Assembly (NCBI RefSeq): GCF_003589595.1
Contig: NW_020655550.1
Coordinates: forward strand, 402,889 to 466,888
DNA length: 64,000 bases
Source of the DNA: Hyposmocoma kahamanoa
Taxonomy: Eukaryota > Arthropoda > Insecta > Lepidoptera > Cosmopterigidae
Direction: 5' to 3'
The notes under the pieces are model-generated. The model searched no databases, was not told the origin of the DNA, and worked only from the letters and a program-made list of their open reading frames with translations. The position numbers and the translations under genes are program-made. This document shows, piece after piece, positions 24,356-36,700 of this stretch. Each line of letters starts with the position of its first letter. Position 1 is the first letter of the stretch.

Positions 24356-25430
24356 AGAAATAGGTAAGGAGCTCCACTACTACTAAAATCGAAAAACCTG
24401 ATTTTCAGTAATTGTTAATTCCTGATCCTGCTTGATACCTAGATACTTTTGATGTGTGTATTTGTCTAAACATTGTGCCATCAGAGGCGTCTCATACTTC
24501 AGTGCACTAAACACGGCGTCGATTGATATCACAAGACATACATCGATCATCCGCTTTATTTTTAAGATAATTTTCGTAGCTATAAAAGTCTTAACAGTCA
24601 TATAAGACTTCCATTTAAGCCATCACTATTACATACGCTAGCTTTTAATGAGCTTCGGCCAATAAATTAATGCATAATTATTCCATTAGAAAACGGCTAG
24701 CTCCTAATGACTCCTTCAATGAGGAAAGACGAAAGTTTTTGAAAGTACCAAAGTGGTTACAGTACTTTAAGTACCTGTTACTCGTTTACTTCTGCTCTTA
24801 ATTAAGCAGTTTTGCAAGTCATTGATTGATTTGAGAAAATCCTTAGAGAAATTCGGCTGCAGTAATTGGTGAAGGTATTAGACATACGTTTATTTGAGCA
24901 TTACACTTTTACATTATGATAGTTACTAATGTATGCAAGGTTCTATACGCGGCCGAAAATATTATTCCTTTGAGCGAAGCCATTAACTCGCTGTTTATAA
25001 AATCTCTGTAACGCTGACCTTTTTTGGGACTTGGCCGTAAACGTTTGACCCAATATGGCGCACTCGTAAAAATATTATACATAAAACTTTTACTCGGAAT
25101 TTCCCCGCACGGAGATCATCAAAGATAAAATCGGTAAAATTTACGTTTATCACTTTGAATATAATTAGCCCTATTATTGTGTTTTGGTTTTGTTTTTCGC
25201 TGACTTAAAAAGTTACACAGTTGCAAAATCCGCGCGTAGATGTATGTGTGGGGAAAGTAAATAATAATAAGTTATATACAGGGATATTTATAAACACTAA
25301 CAACCTCCCAGGACTGTATTACTAACATCATAAACAACAACTTTTATTTCATGACTTTCTATAAAACATAACAAACTTACTGAAAATAAACTTTTTGTAA
25401 ATTATTTTTTTTTTGTACTTTAAGAATTAC

Positions 25431-25648
25431 TCATGGCGACTTTTTACTGCGCGCCTGCATCGATACAAACGCGCGACTGCATCGATCATCGCCTATAAGT
25501 TCCAAATGTAGCGATGCAATCGCGCGTTCGTATAAATGCAGTCGCACGCTTGCATCGCGTTTGCAACGCTGCTTAAAATCGCACGTGTGTGTAAAGGTAG
25601 ACGATTAGCGACTGCATCGCTACTAAAAATCGCCGTGTGTAACCACTC
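25431..25648. repeat. Nested GCGACTGCATCG-rich element
   Basis: This segment is far richer in G and C than its surroundings and contains many copies, in both orientations, of GCGACTGCATCG/CGATGCAGTCGC-like words. Its ends show partial inverted similarity: GGCGACTTTTTACTGCGCG near 25435 and the reverse complement of TAGTAAAAATCGCC-type sequence near 25620-25640. I infer a MITE with subterminal repeats inserted in the TA-flanked element, but exact borders are uncertain. Confidence 0.5.
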
Positions 25649-25651
25649 TAA

Positions 25652-26061
25652 GGGTCGTATTCCAGAACTCTACTCAATACTGAAGTCAGGACTTGAGTAT
25701 TGCAGTGAGCACTGAAAATCATACTCAAGTCCTTGCCATTACTGCTCCGTGCAACTGCCTCCGTGGCCGAACGGTTACCATGCCGGACTGCCATGCAGAG
25801 GTCCTGGGTTCGATTCCCAGGCCGGGAGAAATATGTGTATGGTCTACATTTATTTCTCTCGTGAATTTGGGTGTAATTTGTGGTTGTCTATGTGTGTGTC
25901 CATGACACCCGCGACACAGGGTTTCCCTAGTGCGGGGCTATGTTGAGTGTGTGCGTTATATTATATTATATATTAGGGGTATTTCCAGTGTTTGAAATCA
26001 TACTCAAGTCCGCTCAAATCCTGACTTGAGCATTGAGTAGAGTTCTGGAATACGACACTTA
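25652..26061. mobile_element. MITE, GTCGTATTCC family, copy C, interrupted by a SINE
   Basis: The left half (GGGTCGTATTCCAGAACTCT to CTCAAGTCCTTGCCATTA) and the right half (TATTTCCAGTGTTTGAAATC to GGAATACGACACTTA) match copy A near 14099. Between them, at about 25742-25975, lies a family A SINE. The junctions show ATTA on both sides, consistent with a short target duplication. Confidence 0.85.
25757..25972 (+). repeat. tRNA-derived SINE, family A, copy 3 (inside MITE copy C)
   Basis: The head contains CCGTGGCCGAACGGTTACCA (A box) and GGGTTCGATTCCCAGG (B box). The body has TGTAATTTGTGGTTGTCTAT and the 3' part GGGTTTCCCTAGTGCGGGGC, with a TTATATTATA tail. Its position dates it as younger than the MITE it interrupts. 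Confidence 0.88.
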
Positions 26062-26404
26062 GATCTGTATTTAATAATAAAGCAGATAATGCAAACTTAC
26101 AATTGTGCTATGTCACCACTTAAAGTGATCTATTTAAATATTTTTATTTTTGTATTAAAGTAAAATTTGATGAATTATTAACAGTCGTGGAACAAAAGTT
26201 GCTATTTAAAATGTTAGTACTATAGTCCTGGGAGGTTGTTAGTATTTTACAAATAACCCTGTAAAAAACGACCCATAAAAAAACTAAGTAATATCTAAAC
26301 GTGCATGAAGTATCTCGAGTGAAACAGACAACGGAATACTCCGTTGCGGAACAGTCCATTAGCCGTGCAAGCAATAAAGATAGGTTAGACTTTAATAGGT
26401 GAGT

Positions 26405-26542
26405 ACGGCGTCGGTTTAACCTACGAGCAGCACCAATAACTCACGATTATCTCCACAAAGGTATTATTCAACGACCATAGTTCTAGATTACAGATAGCCA
26501 TGTCGCACAAATTGTCTATCGAGGGTTAATTCCGACGCCGTG
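26405..26542. mobile_element. Small MITE-like palindromic element
   Basis: The left end ACGGCGTCGGTTTAACC and the reverse complement of the right end, ACGGCGTCGGAATTAACCC, are inverted repeats of about 17 bp bordering about 138 bp. The interior is unremarkable and non-coding. No target duplication was identified, so the call rests on the ends alone. Confidence 0.5.
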
Positions 26543-27569
26543 TGACCTGAGCTAGAAAGTCAGCAGCAAAACCGATTGGCAGCATTAGTCAATCAAGTTA
26601 TAAATAAGTATCAGATAAACTGCAATTTGTTCAAAGATCTTCGCGATGACCTTTGAATAACTATAAGCAATAAATTGACACTTTGACTCGGGATCGAACG
26701 CTTTTGGGTAGTAAAAATAACACCTAACGGTACTAAATTTTTGTTTGAGTTTTCAATAGGATAAATACAATATTACCAGATAATGCTTATATACATTTTA
26801 CGCAAACTTTAGCTAAATTAATTTCCTTCCAGCTTCAAAATTTACCCTGAGTTAAGAATTTAATTGCTATCTTACCAGCGCTGATCACTACAGAACACTT
26901 ATAACCTTAGACCTGTTTACTTATTTGAGCTAACGCGATGAAATGAATTTTTCATAAGGTAATTTTTTTTTCTAAAAAAAAATAAAGATTGTTATTAACT
27001 TCACTTTTGTACTTTTGTGCAGCTTTAATCTAGGTAAGTCCTTTTAGTTAAACTGTATAGTGTTATTTACATGTGGTTCATCTGGCAGATAAATCCCAGC
27101 ATAGATCATAGTGGTGTTTAACAAAGCGGCGGCAGTCACGAACTGTCGAAGCTAATTAAGGGCATCTCTCCATCGCGGGCTGATTTATAACGGCATTAGA
27201 GCGTGCAGCGCACCTCACGAAACGCGACAAAACGACGAGCAATGGACGCCGCGCTGCAATATACTGTTGTTGATCTACGCTTATTAGAGTTCGTGTGAAC
27301 GACGAAACCAACACGAGTACCATAGTATCAGAATAGGACTGTAGGTAAGATCGATAGGTATGATAGCACATATTAAATACCTTGGAGTTAATCGCCTTTC
27401 GTGTCAAGTTTTATAATATGTATTTCCGATCCCAGTCGTTTAAGCGCCTAGAAGCAAATAATACAATATAGCGGAAGCTTAATACCACATGTGAACCAAT
27501 TGTGAACTTTATCTTCGTCTGTAGATACCCAAATAACTAAAATTAGTAATTACGCAAAATGTCACGCAC

Positions 27570-27700
27570 CTGGTGCTCTCTCAGCTTTCTTAACAGTTCG
27601 TGGTATGGCGCGGCCCTGGCAGCAGCCAACGACGGCGGTGGTAGCCGGCCCTCCATGCCGTGGAGCCATCGACGAAGACAACGAAGTTCATGTGTTGTGT
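27570..27700 (-). CDS. Spectrin-repeat gene, exon 9
   Basis: CTGTTTAACAG precedes 27700, and CACCAG then GTGCGT ends it at 27570 in phase 0. After two bases of a split codon come 43 codons, TTHELRCLRRWLHGMEGRL and on to YHELLRKLREHQ. This has the pattern of helix A and the start of helix B in a second spectrin-type repeat. The exon is GC-rich. The following exon was not found with confidence. Confidence 0.85.
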
Positions 27701-30700
27701 CTGTTAAACAGAAGATAGAAATTTAATCGAAATAAAACATTGAACATTAGTATTACTCCGTGCCATCTATCGGCGAGGAGCAGAACTTTAAACAAACAAC
27801 ACTGACAGCGCCATCGGAAGATAGTTAAACCGCCATCTAGCAAAAATATGACAGACTGTTGCTAACAAGAATGTGAAACATTCCTTCTAACCAACACGTG
27901 GGTGTGGATTGAGTGAGCACCCTCTGTAAAATGTTTAAAATGTGTTAGTCATTTTGAAAAAGTACTAAAACAATTGTAGAAACCAATCTTTCTATTTGTA
28001 AAAAGATAAAACAAGAGAAAAATAACTTAATGTGTGGCTCACTCAGTTCTCACAGAGGGCCAGTCAGATCTACAAAAGTATTAAGTGTACATATAATATT
28101 ATTGTACTAGTTTTTAGTAAAAGTTTAGTTAAACTATCGTTTTTAATTACAGATCGATTAGTGCCTTTTTCAATTTTTTACAAATACTTTGTTATGCTCA
28201 CTCAATCCGCACGTTTTTAAAAGGAACGATTTCTTAAGAACCAAATAAGTGAATTAAATTTCGGTTATGTTCTAGATTTAGAAAAGTTACACATGAATTT
28301 GTAAAATATAAAACAAGCCACTAATGTCAAACGTTTTTGAATAATAATTATTTTTAAGTGCTCACTCAATCCTCCAATTTCCGAAAAGTAACAAACGTCA
28401 ATATCTTTGGATTTGTAAGTATTACAGAGATAGGTAAAGTTTTAGTAGTAATTTACTACTAAATATCTGCCGTTTCAGATTTCGTTTTGATTATTTAATT
28501 AGAAAGATATTCGTTTTTCATTATATGTATGAAAATGTATAATGCAAGGTGACCACACGTTATAAAAATGCCAATATGAACTTGTAATTTAGGTACCTAT
28601 GTATATTCTAAGCCTATGTATTAATATGAAGTGTTAATTATTGAGTATACTTACGTTATAGCCATCGTAACAACTTAATTATCATTCAAACGAACAAATA
28701 TGGGCTCAGACTCCATTATTATATTATTTAGGTGTTAATTGAATATTGGCTATATTGAATAGAGCCACCGCTAACGAATACTTGAGAACTCAAATGGTAA
28801 CATAAATAATAAAAATATATATAAGTAATTAAAGTAAACATAAGTAATTCGTTTATAAGCTGTAACTACAAATTCGCGCCAATTTTTTTCACTCATTATT
28901 TTTTTAGTGTTATGTGTATGTACATACTGCCTATAGTTTTGTAAATATCATTAATAATAATGATGTGTATGTTATTGTGCGTGTGTTTAAGTATCCTAGG
29001 ATTTCTTTACTTGACTCGAAATTTTGCACTGTTAAGATACACAAAAGTAAAGCAACAAACGTCAATATCTTTGGATTTGTAAGTATTACAGAGATAGGTA
29101 AAGTTTTAGTAGTAATTTACTACTAAATATCTGCCGTTTCAGATTTCGTTTTGATTATTTAATTAGAAAGATATTCGTTTTTTATTATATATATGAAAAT
29201 GTATAATGCAAGGTTCATACCACGTTATGAAAATGCCAAAATGAACTTGTAATTTAGGTACCTATGTATTAATATGAAGTGTTAATTATTGAGTATACTT
29301 ACGTTTTAGTCATCATAACAACTTTCTTATCATTCAAACGAACAAATACGGGCTCAGACTCCATTATTATATTATTTAGTTGTTTATTGAATATTGGCTA
29401 CAGAGCAACCGCTAACGAATACTTGAGAACTCAAATCGTAACATAAATAATAAAAAGTAATTCGTATAAGAACTGTAACTACAAATTCGCGCCAATTTTT
29501 TTCACTCATACTTATTTTTATGATGTGTATGTACATACTGCCTATAGTTTTGTAAATAACTACCATTAATAATAATAATAATAATGTATATGTGCGTGTG
29601 CGTGTAACTGAATATCCTACTTTTTTCTTGAGTCGAAATTTTGCGTCGTTACGATTTTTTTTAAAATTTATTGCTGGCCATGGAAACAAAGTCCTTCAGC
29701 CGAAAACATAAACGTTTAATTATATTTCTGTAAATATGGCCACCACAAAGAGGATAGGCAATTTGAGGCGGCGTGCTTGGATGGACTCGGGATTCCTTAG
29801 AACGGGCCGATACGGGTATTTTAATTCGAGATTCGTATAATTTCGCGTTTTAATCTTCGATTAAGGCACAATAGCACTATCCTATTCCACTTTAAACTAG
29901 ATTTCACAAAATAATTGAAAGTCAAAATAAAAACGACACTTTTCCCTCCAAAAGGCCCAGAGCGAATCCGCGTCGTTACGAATACGTAAGGTGTTGCCCT
30001 AAAATCGAATCGCTGCTAAACTTTTAAAAAACTAACAAAGAGCTAAGTCTATGTAAACAGATTAAAGAAAAAACTGTCATACAGCCAAATGTTCACTAGT
30101 ATCAGCCCATAATTGAGTGAATTTAAAAAAAATGTGTGTGGTCTATCTTATTGTGCGTTTAATTACCGTGCACGGTAATATATAAAGAGGCTGTATGTAC
30201 GTAAAAACTTATGAAGAAAAAATGTGAAATACGAATATACCTCACCATGTAAAAGAATCGATAAAATAAACGAAAGTACTTTGAATTGAAATTACTCCAC
30301 TAGTTTGTTGTAGAACTCATTTTCGCGAAGAATATAAACAATACATAAAATAGAATAAAAAAAAAGACCTCAAAGTACTTTCGTTTATTTTACCGCCTTT
30401 TTTATGTATTTGGTGTAAGTATAATCGTGCATTTTATTTTTTTCATAAGTTTTTACCCATCTATTTAAGAAGGCTAAGGTTCTACCATACAACCTCTTCA
30501 TATAATACTGAGCACCATAACGTAATATTATGAAAAGGCTGTATGGTAAATAAGTAATACCATATACATTATATTTTCTTTTTAAGTCCGCGCAATTACG
30601 GCCGCTAATGCTAGTGAGCAGTTGGCTACTTGACAATTTTCTTTAGTCTGTTTGTACAGCTCTTTATTATATTATTATATATTATTTATTTAAAACTATA

Positions 30701-33700
30701 GAGCAGCGATTCGATTTTGGGTCAACACCATACATATCGTAGGGCATAGTGCAATTACGTGTAACTAGTATTGGAGAATTCCGCGTATCTAAAACATGTC
30801 GCCATTTTGAGTTTTGCGTGCACGTAGTTAAATGATTGGGACCTGCCTTCTTAACGCCAGTTGCGATTGACTAACAAAAAGCCAGAAATCGGTGAATAAC
30901 AATATGCCTTTGATTTCAATATCGCGTAACTTACTCAGTTCGCGGCCAAATCAGATCCGCGTAAATGACAAGTAAATGAACAAGATTTACGGGAATCTAT
31001 TATTAGCAGTCCGTAGCCAACATAAATTAATGCTCCCTGTGCAAAAATGAAAGTCTTAGCAATTGCAATAACAAAATAATAACGTTAAAACCTTCTCCTG
31101 TAAAATTTGGTTTTATGTAGACACGCCTTTTACAAAAGTTACTTACGCGGCCTTGGACTATACGACGATAATCTTAACAGTGCAAAATTTCGAGTCAAGA
31201 AAAGAAATCCTAGGGTACTTAAACACACGCACAATAACATACACATCATTATTATTAATGATATTTACAAAACTATAAGCAGTATGTATGTACATACACA
31301 TAACACTAAAAAAATAATGCCCTTCCTCGGGCCCTTGTTATATAACGGATGTAATGGTGAATTGCATATTTATCCTCTAAACAAGTTTGAATGTAAGAAC
31401 GTGGTCACTAAAAGGCTATTGACTTTGTGTATCCTCTTTGTGGTGGCCATATTTACAGAAATATAATTAAACGTTTATGTTTTCGGCTGAAGGACTTTGT
31501 TTCCATGGCCAGCAATAAATTTTAAAAAAAATCGTAACGACGCAAAATTTCGACTCAAGAAAAAAGTGGGATATTCAGTTACACGCACACGCACATATAC
31601 ATTATTATTATTATTATTAATGGTAGTTATTTACAAAACTATAGGCAGTATGTACATACACATCATAAAAATAAGTATGAGTGAAAAAAATTGGCGCGAA
31701 TTTGTAGTTACAGTTCTTATACGAATTACTTTTTATTATTTATGTTACGATTTGAGTTCTCAAGTATTCGTTAGCGGTTGCTCTGTAGCCAATATTCAAT
31801 AAACAACTAAATAATATAATAATGGAGTCTGAGCCCGTATTTGTTCGTTTGAATGATAAGAAAGTTGTTACGATGGCTATAACGTAAGTATACTCAATAA
31901 TTAACACTTCATATTAATACATAGGCTTAGAATATACATAGGTACCTAAATTACAAGTTCATATTGGCATTTTTATAACGTGTGGTCACCTTGCATTATA
32001 CATTTTCATACATATAATAAAAAACGAATATCTTTCTAATTAAATAATCAAAACGAGATCTGAAACGGCAGATATTTAGTAGAAAATTACTACTAAAACG
32101 TTATCAATTATAATCTGTGTAATACTTACAAATCCAAAGAAATTAATGTTCGTTACTTTTCAGAAATTGGAGGATTGAGTGAGCACTTAAAAATAATTAT
32201 TATTCAAAAACGTTTCCCATTAGTGGCTTGTTTCATATTTTACAAATTCATATGTAACTTTTACTAAATCTAAACATAAACGAAATTTAATTCACTTATT
32301 CGGTTCTTAAGAAATCGTTCCTTTTAAAAACGTGCGGATTGAGTGAGCATAACAAAATATCTGTAAAACATTGAAAAAGGCACTAATCGATCTGTAAACA
32401 ATAGTTTAACTAAACTTTTACTAAAAACTAGTACAATAATATTATATGTAAACTTAATACTTTTGTAGATTTGACTGGTCCTCTGTGAGAACTGTATGCT
32501 CACATTAAGTTATTTTTCTCTTGTTTTATCTTTTTAAAAATAGAAAGATTGGTTTCTACAATTGTTTTAGTACTTTTACTAAATGACTAACACATTTTAA
32601 ACATTTTACAGGGGGTGCTCACTCAATCCACACACACGTCAACCAACAGCTAAGTTACCTTACGAAATTTTTATTACAAATACCTACAGATGGCGAAAGT
32701 AATGGCTTCCTTATTAGCTACAATTGTCAATACACGCAACGTCTACAACACGCAACAATATCTATGTAGTATATAGCTTGCACGCTTATTTAAAGAGAGC
32801 AAAAAAAATTATAAAAATCTACCCCAAAACCAAATATGTACTTGGAATCATATTCGTTTAAACGCGTACTGCGCACTCACTATCTCGATCACGAATATGT
32901 TCGACACCCTTTAACTGGTTTTTATGAATTACTTCTTGATGATATATTTATTTTTGCAAGATTGTTATGTAATAATCTTCCATTTCAAATTAACTTTCAT
33001 GAAGGATAAAGAAAATCGTTACAGTTTTTGATGTTATTTTTATTTTTTGAAGGATACTCGCCAACAGTGTCAGCTGATTCTCCATCTTTGTGCTTCTGCT
33101 CAGGGCTGAGTAGAAGGCGGAGACCCTCCCACTTCACGTTCAAATGCTCCACACGCCAAGTCACCTGCAGGGAAATGCGCTTTAAGAATGGAAGGATTTA
33201 AGGCGCTCTGTGATTTCTCTAACACCATTACGACACTATAGCATCATAACGAATTTCGACAGTGGTCGTAGATGATTGATTTCAAAACTAAAATAGACCG
33301 GCTAATGAAAATATGTTATTGTGTTGTTCACTACCATTTGCACTATTGATAATAAAACGTCCCACGTTTCCTGCCTTAAGCTACCTTACATTTCGCTGCC
33401 TAAGGAAACCGAAATAATAATTTTATAATGTAACATTTTTACTGAAGACGTTTATACAGGTGTAAGTAAATACGAATGAAATATCGTGAGGTGACCCTGA
33501 ACAAATGTTCACGCATATTCAATTAGCAAAAATATTTTTCACCCTCCCAATAATAATAAACATGTATAAAATTAAAACAGCTATTTTGTCATGTTATAAA
33601 GCACGATGCAAATTTTTTTAGTTGTTATTTAATTTTTGTTAGTTTATCCGTAATTGGTTCTGGGGACCTACTATGAGCTTATAAGCAACCAGCCAAGTTC

Positions 33701-36700
33701 CATGCAATTCACTTAACGTGGTAAAACTAAATTACTTAATATAAATTCGTATCATGACGTACATAAAGTTGACGAGTTTTATTTTTAAACATTAATTATA
33801 CTCTACTATATACTACTAATTATAGTATGGAACTATATTCTAAATCATATGAAAGAAATAGACAGATGTACTACACTGGGAGCGTTCGAGCACTATTAAC
33901 CAATTGTGTTCAAGATGTGAATAATTATATTTTTTTAATAATTTTATTATTGATTATCCTTTTGTGTTATATTGCAATATCGGCAACTTTTCAGACATAC
34001 CTTACAATTTGTCGTAAGACAAAATTACATATCATGTCTAGTCATTATCATCGAAATTAATAAGGTGAGTTTGTAATTTGATAACGTATTGGAATGTATC
34101 TTGTATTCGTACCATTTCATTGACTAATGTCTAAAGTCGGGTAAAGTCTTTGGCACTATTTAAAAGTTATTTTCGCTAAGTCAATAAAATTATTAAAATA
34201 CAATTTAAAAATTGCAATTACATTCATGTTAATAATTTACCAACAATACTCTGGGAAACTCGAACTAAACTATTCAAAAAAATTCAACAGTTAATAGTAT
34301 TTATTTATTGACAATTAGCTACATAGCCTAAAAAAATAATTGGAATATGAAACTGGAAATATAATAAAAATTAAATGAAATTTAAAAAAAAAGAAACAGT
34401 CACGGAGTAACTTTCTGTTCTTTCTACGAATTTAAGCAATTAAGTTTTACCGCGTCAAGTGAATTGCATGGACCTTGCCTGGTTGCTTATAAGCTCATAG
34501 GCCCCCTGTACATATATTTGGCTACACAACACATAAACCTGTAGATAAACTCTGACATTGGCAGGGATTATCGCATGATCCTCTGAGGTATAAGAATATT
34601 TTATGTGTGTACTTAACCGGATATAATAATAAACTTCAGCCACTCTCCGAGGAGTCGACAGGGTATATGTGTGGTCGTTCTTTTATTTTTTGGTGGTTTT
34701 TAGGTTCTGTGTTTACCCAAAATATCACATGCCTCGCCATTGGAGTATGTTACCAGACATCAAGTAAATTGCTCTCTTAAATTTAAACAAAATTATTGTA
34801 AAAACAAAATGGCTGTCTAATGCCCAAATGAGGAATTGCGGAAACAAAATTATGCCACTTTGTAATGTTACCAAGATAGTTACACAGGAAAATCATTGAT
34901 TACTTTTTCACTGATTTGATAAAAGTCATGAACATGAATGAATGCACCTATGGCTGTGCCTTTTAATACTATTACCGGTTTAGTGTAACCGCTAATAGAA
35001 CTTCCTAAGCTTATGTTGCCATTTAATGAGGATACTATATTCATTCTTGAACAATAATATTAATACCTAAAATATCCCATATAATAAAAGTCGATAAGGG
35101 GGTTTTCTGAATAAAATCTCTCATATTTACCTCAGCACTGGCTTCTGGGATGCGTTCTAATATGGCGGTGGCTTGTTCGATAAATTTGGCGCGGCGGGGC
35201 TCCACTGACACCAGCTCCGACATGCGACTCTGCGAAAAGAACAGATTGGGTCCAATTTAGGCTGCTTATTATATTATAATATAGTGCATTCTATCTATGG
35301 ATTTGGTTGTAACTGGCTAAGACATTCGATCGTACTCAGCTTTCATACGTGATCCCTCTCCAATAGTCGCAACATAAAAAGAGCTGTCTGCGCGTTGCCA
35401 GTCTTTCAGAGCCCTTTAGACTCGCTTTTTGAAGAACCTCATATCATAGCTCTAAAGGAAATACTTCAAGAGGGAGATCATTCCACATCTTACACGTTCG
35501 AGGAAGGAACTTACGTGATGTCAGCATGGTCTTAGAATGCCAGGCATCAAGGATGTGGGAATGGACTCCTTTGTCGGGAGGTGCGATGGTGGAAAGGTGA
35601 CTGTAGCACCAGTTCAAAAAGTTGGTAGCACGACACACATGCTACAGGAAACGACACAAATGTGAACGGCACCGCAGACGAAAAATGGAATGCGTAAATG
35701 GACAGAAGAAAATTCCGCAGACCTGTCTACGCACTAATGTGCGTCAGATGGATGCGAGCCACGTTATAGTGATTAATATGAAGATTCTCAACTTCCTATT
35801 ACACCACAATACTCTTGGGATTAGAACGCTCGGAGTTCCTCCTACACACGAGCCATTGACAGAGCTCGATAAAATGGTCTACTGAGGCATTTGAGCAACT
35901 TTTACAATATATCTTTTTAAGTTAATATTGGACAGATTTCGAGACCAGTATTTATACAATTACACTCTATGTATGTGATTATTTAAGAATAATTCTATAT
36001 GCACCGCGTGTTTTAAATTACACCAAAATAACATTGTCAATTACTACTGACTACATCGTTAAGATTGGAATGGTTTGTAATGGTAATTTTGCTAGAGAAA
36101 ATTATGACCACGTTTAGCTTTGTAAAGTATGTTTTTTTTGTAATTGTAATCGAATTACTATTAGCTAGGGTCTGCTGTTAGCCCCAGACGCAAAAGGAGA
36201 GTATATCTAGTTTGACGCTTTTGTTTGTGTATCTGTGTGTCTGACTATGTGACATCGTAGCTCCCATAGTTATAGATTGTATCTTTACTAGTTTATAGCA
36301 AGGTTTTTAACCTGTGGTCCCTGGACCCCTGAAACAATGAAATGAACAGCAGGGGTCCATAAGAAGCTTACCTAATATAATGCATTAATATAAAAATGTA
36401 TATACTATATGTTGTGAGACCTTTTTGAATTTTCGCGCCCTTTGATGGCCATCCATTATTGGAGCGTGCGAGATGCGCGTCAATGCAACGCACGAGCGTT
36501 TCTTCTTCTTCATTTTTTTAGAAAGGGCCTTTGAAATTTTGAGATGGGTCCATAACTAGGAAAAGGTTGACAAACCCTGGTATATAGTCACATTTGTCGC
36601 TAGCGACCGCGTAAAATATTTATAAGCAAAATATTATTACTTCTTATGACCACTAGAGGGCGCTGTACAATTTGTCATATAAAATTGTAAAATATTTTAC

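Larger units (their letters stand above)
25279..26261. mobile_element. TA-flanked MITE-like element hosting nested insertions
   Basis: The ends are inverted repeats of about 41 bp: CAGGGATATTTATAAACACT and on to CCCAGGACTGTA at 25279, against the reverse complement of TAGTCCTGGGAGGTTGTTAG to AACCCTG ending at 26261. About five positions differ. Both sides are flanked by TA (25277-25278, 26262-26263). The original content is only 25279-25430 and about 26062-26261. The middle holds a CGATGCA-rich segment, a GTCGTATTCC MITE and a SINE inside that MITE. Confidence 0.85.
27896..32639. mobile_element. 4.7-kb inverted-repeat element in intron 8 of the spectrin-repeat gene
   Basis: The outer ends are inverted repeats (ACGTGGGTGTGGATTGAGTG at 27896; reverse complement with one change at 32639), flanked by TAACCAAC and CAACCAAC. 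This fits an 8-bp target duplication with one mismatch. The left arm (27896-29757) holds two tandem units of about 650 bp (about 28393-29050 and 29053-29700). The right arm (31430-32639, plus a piece at 31140-31325) mirrors parts of both. The core (29758-31100) has no coding frame over about 85 codons. The element is therefore non-autonomous. An 8-bp duplication is known for hAT and P elements, but the ends match neither in a way I recognise. Confidence 0.8.

Noticed and set aside
31497..31802. 101-codon frame duplicated on both strands as a real protein gene
   Set aside because: It lies in inverted arms of a transposon, is low in complexity with a TTATTA microsatellite inside it, and diverged copies of the unit do not keep the frame.
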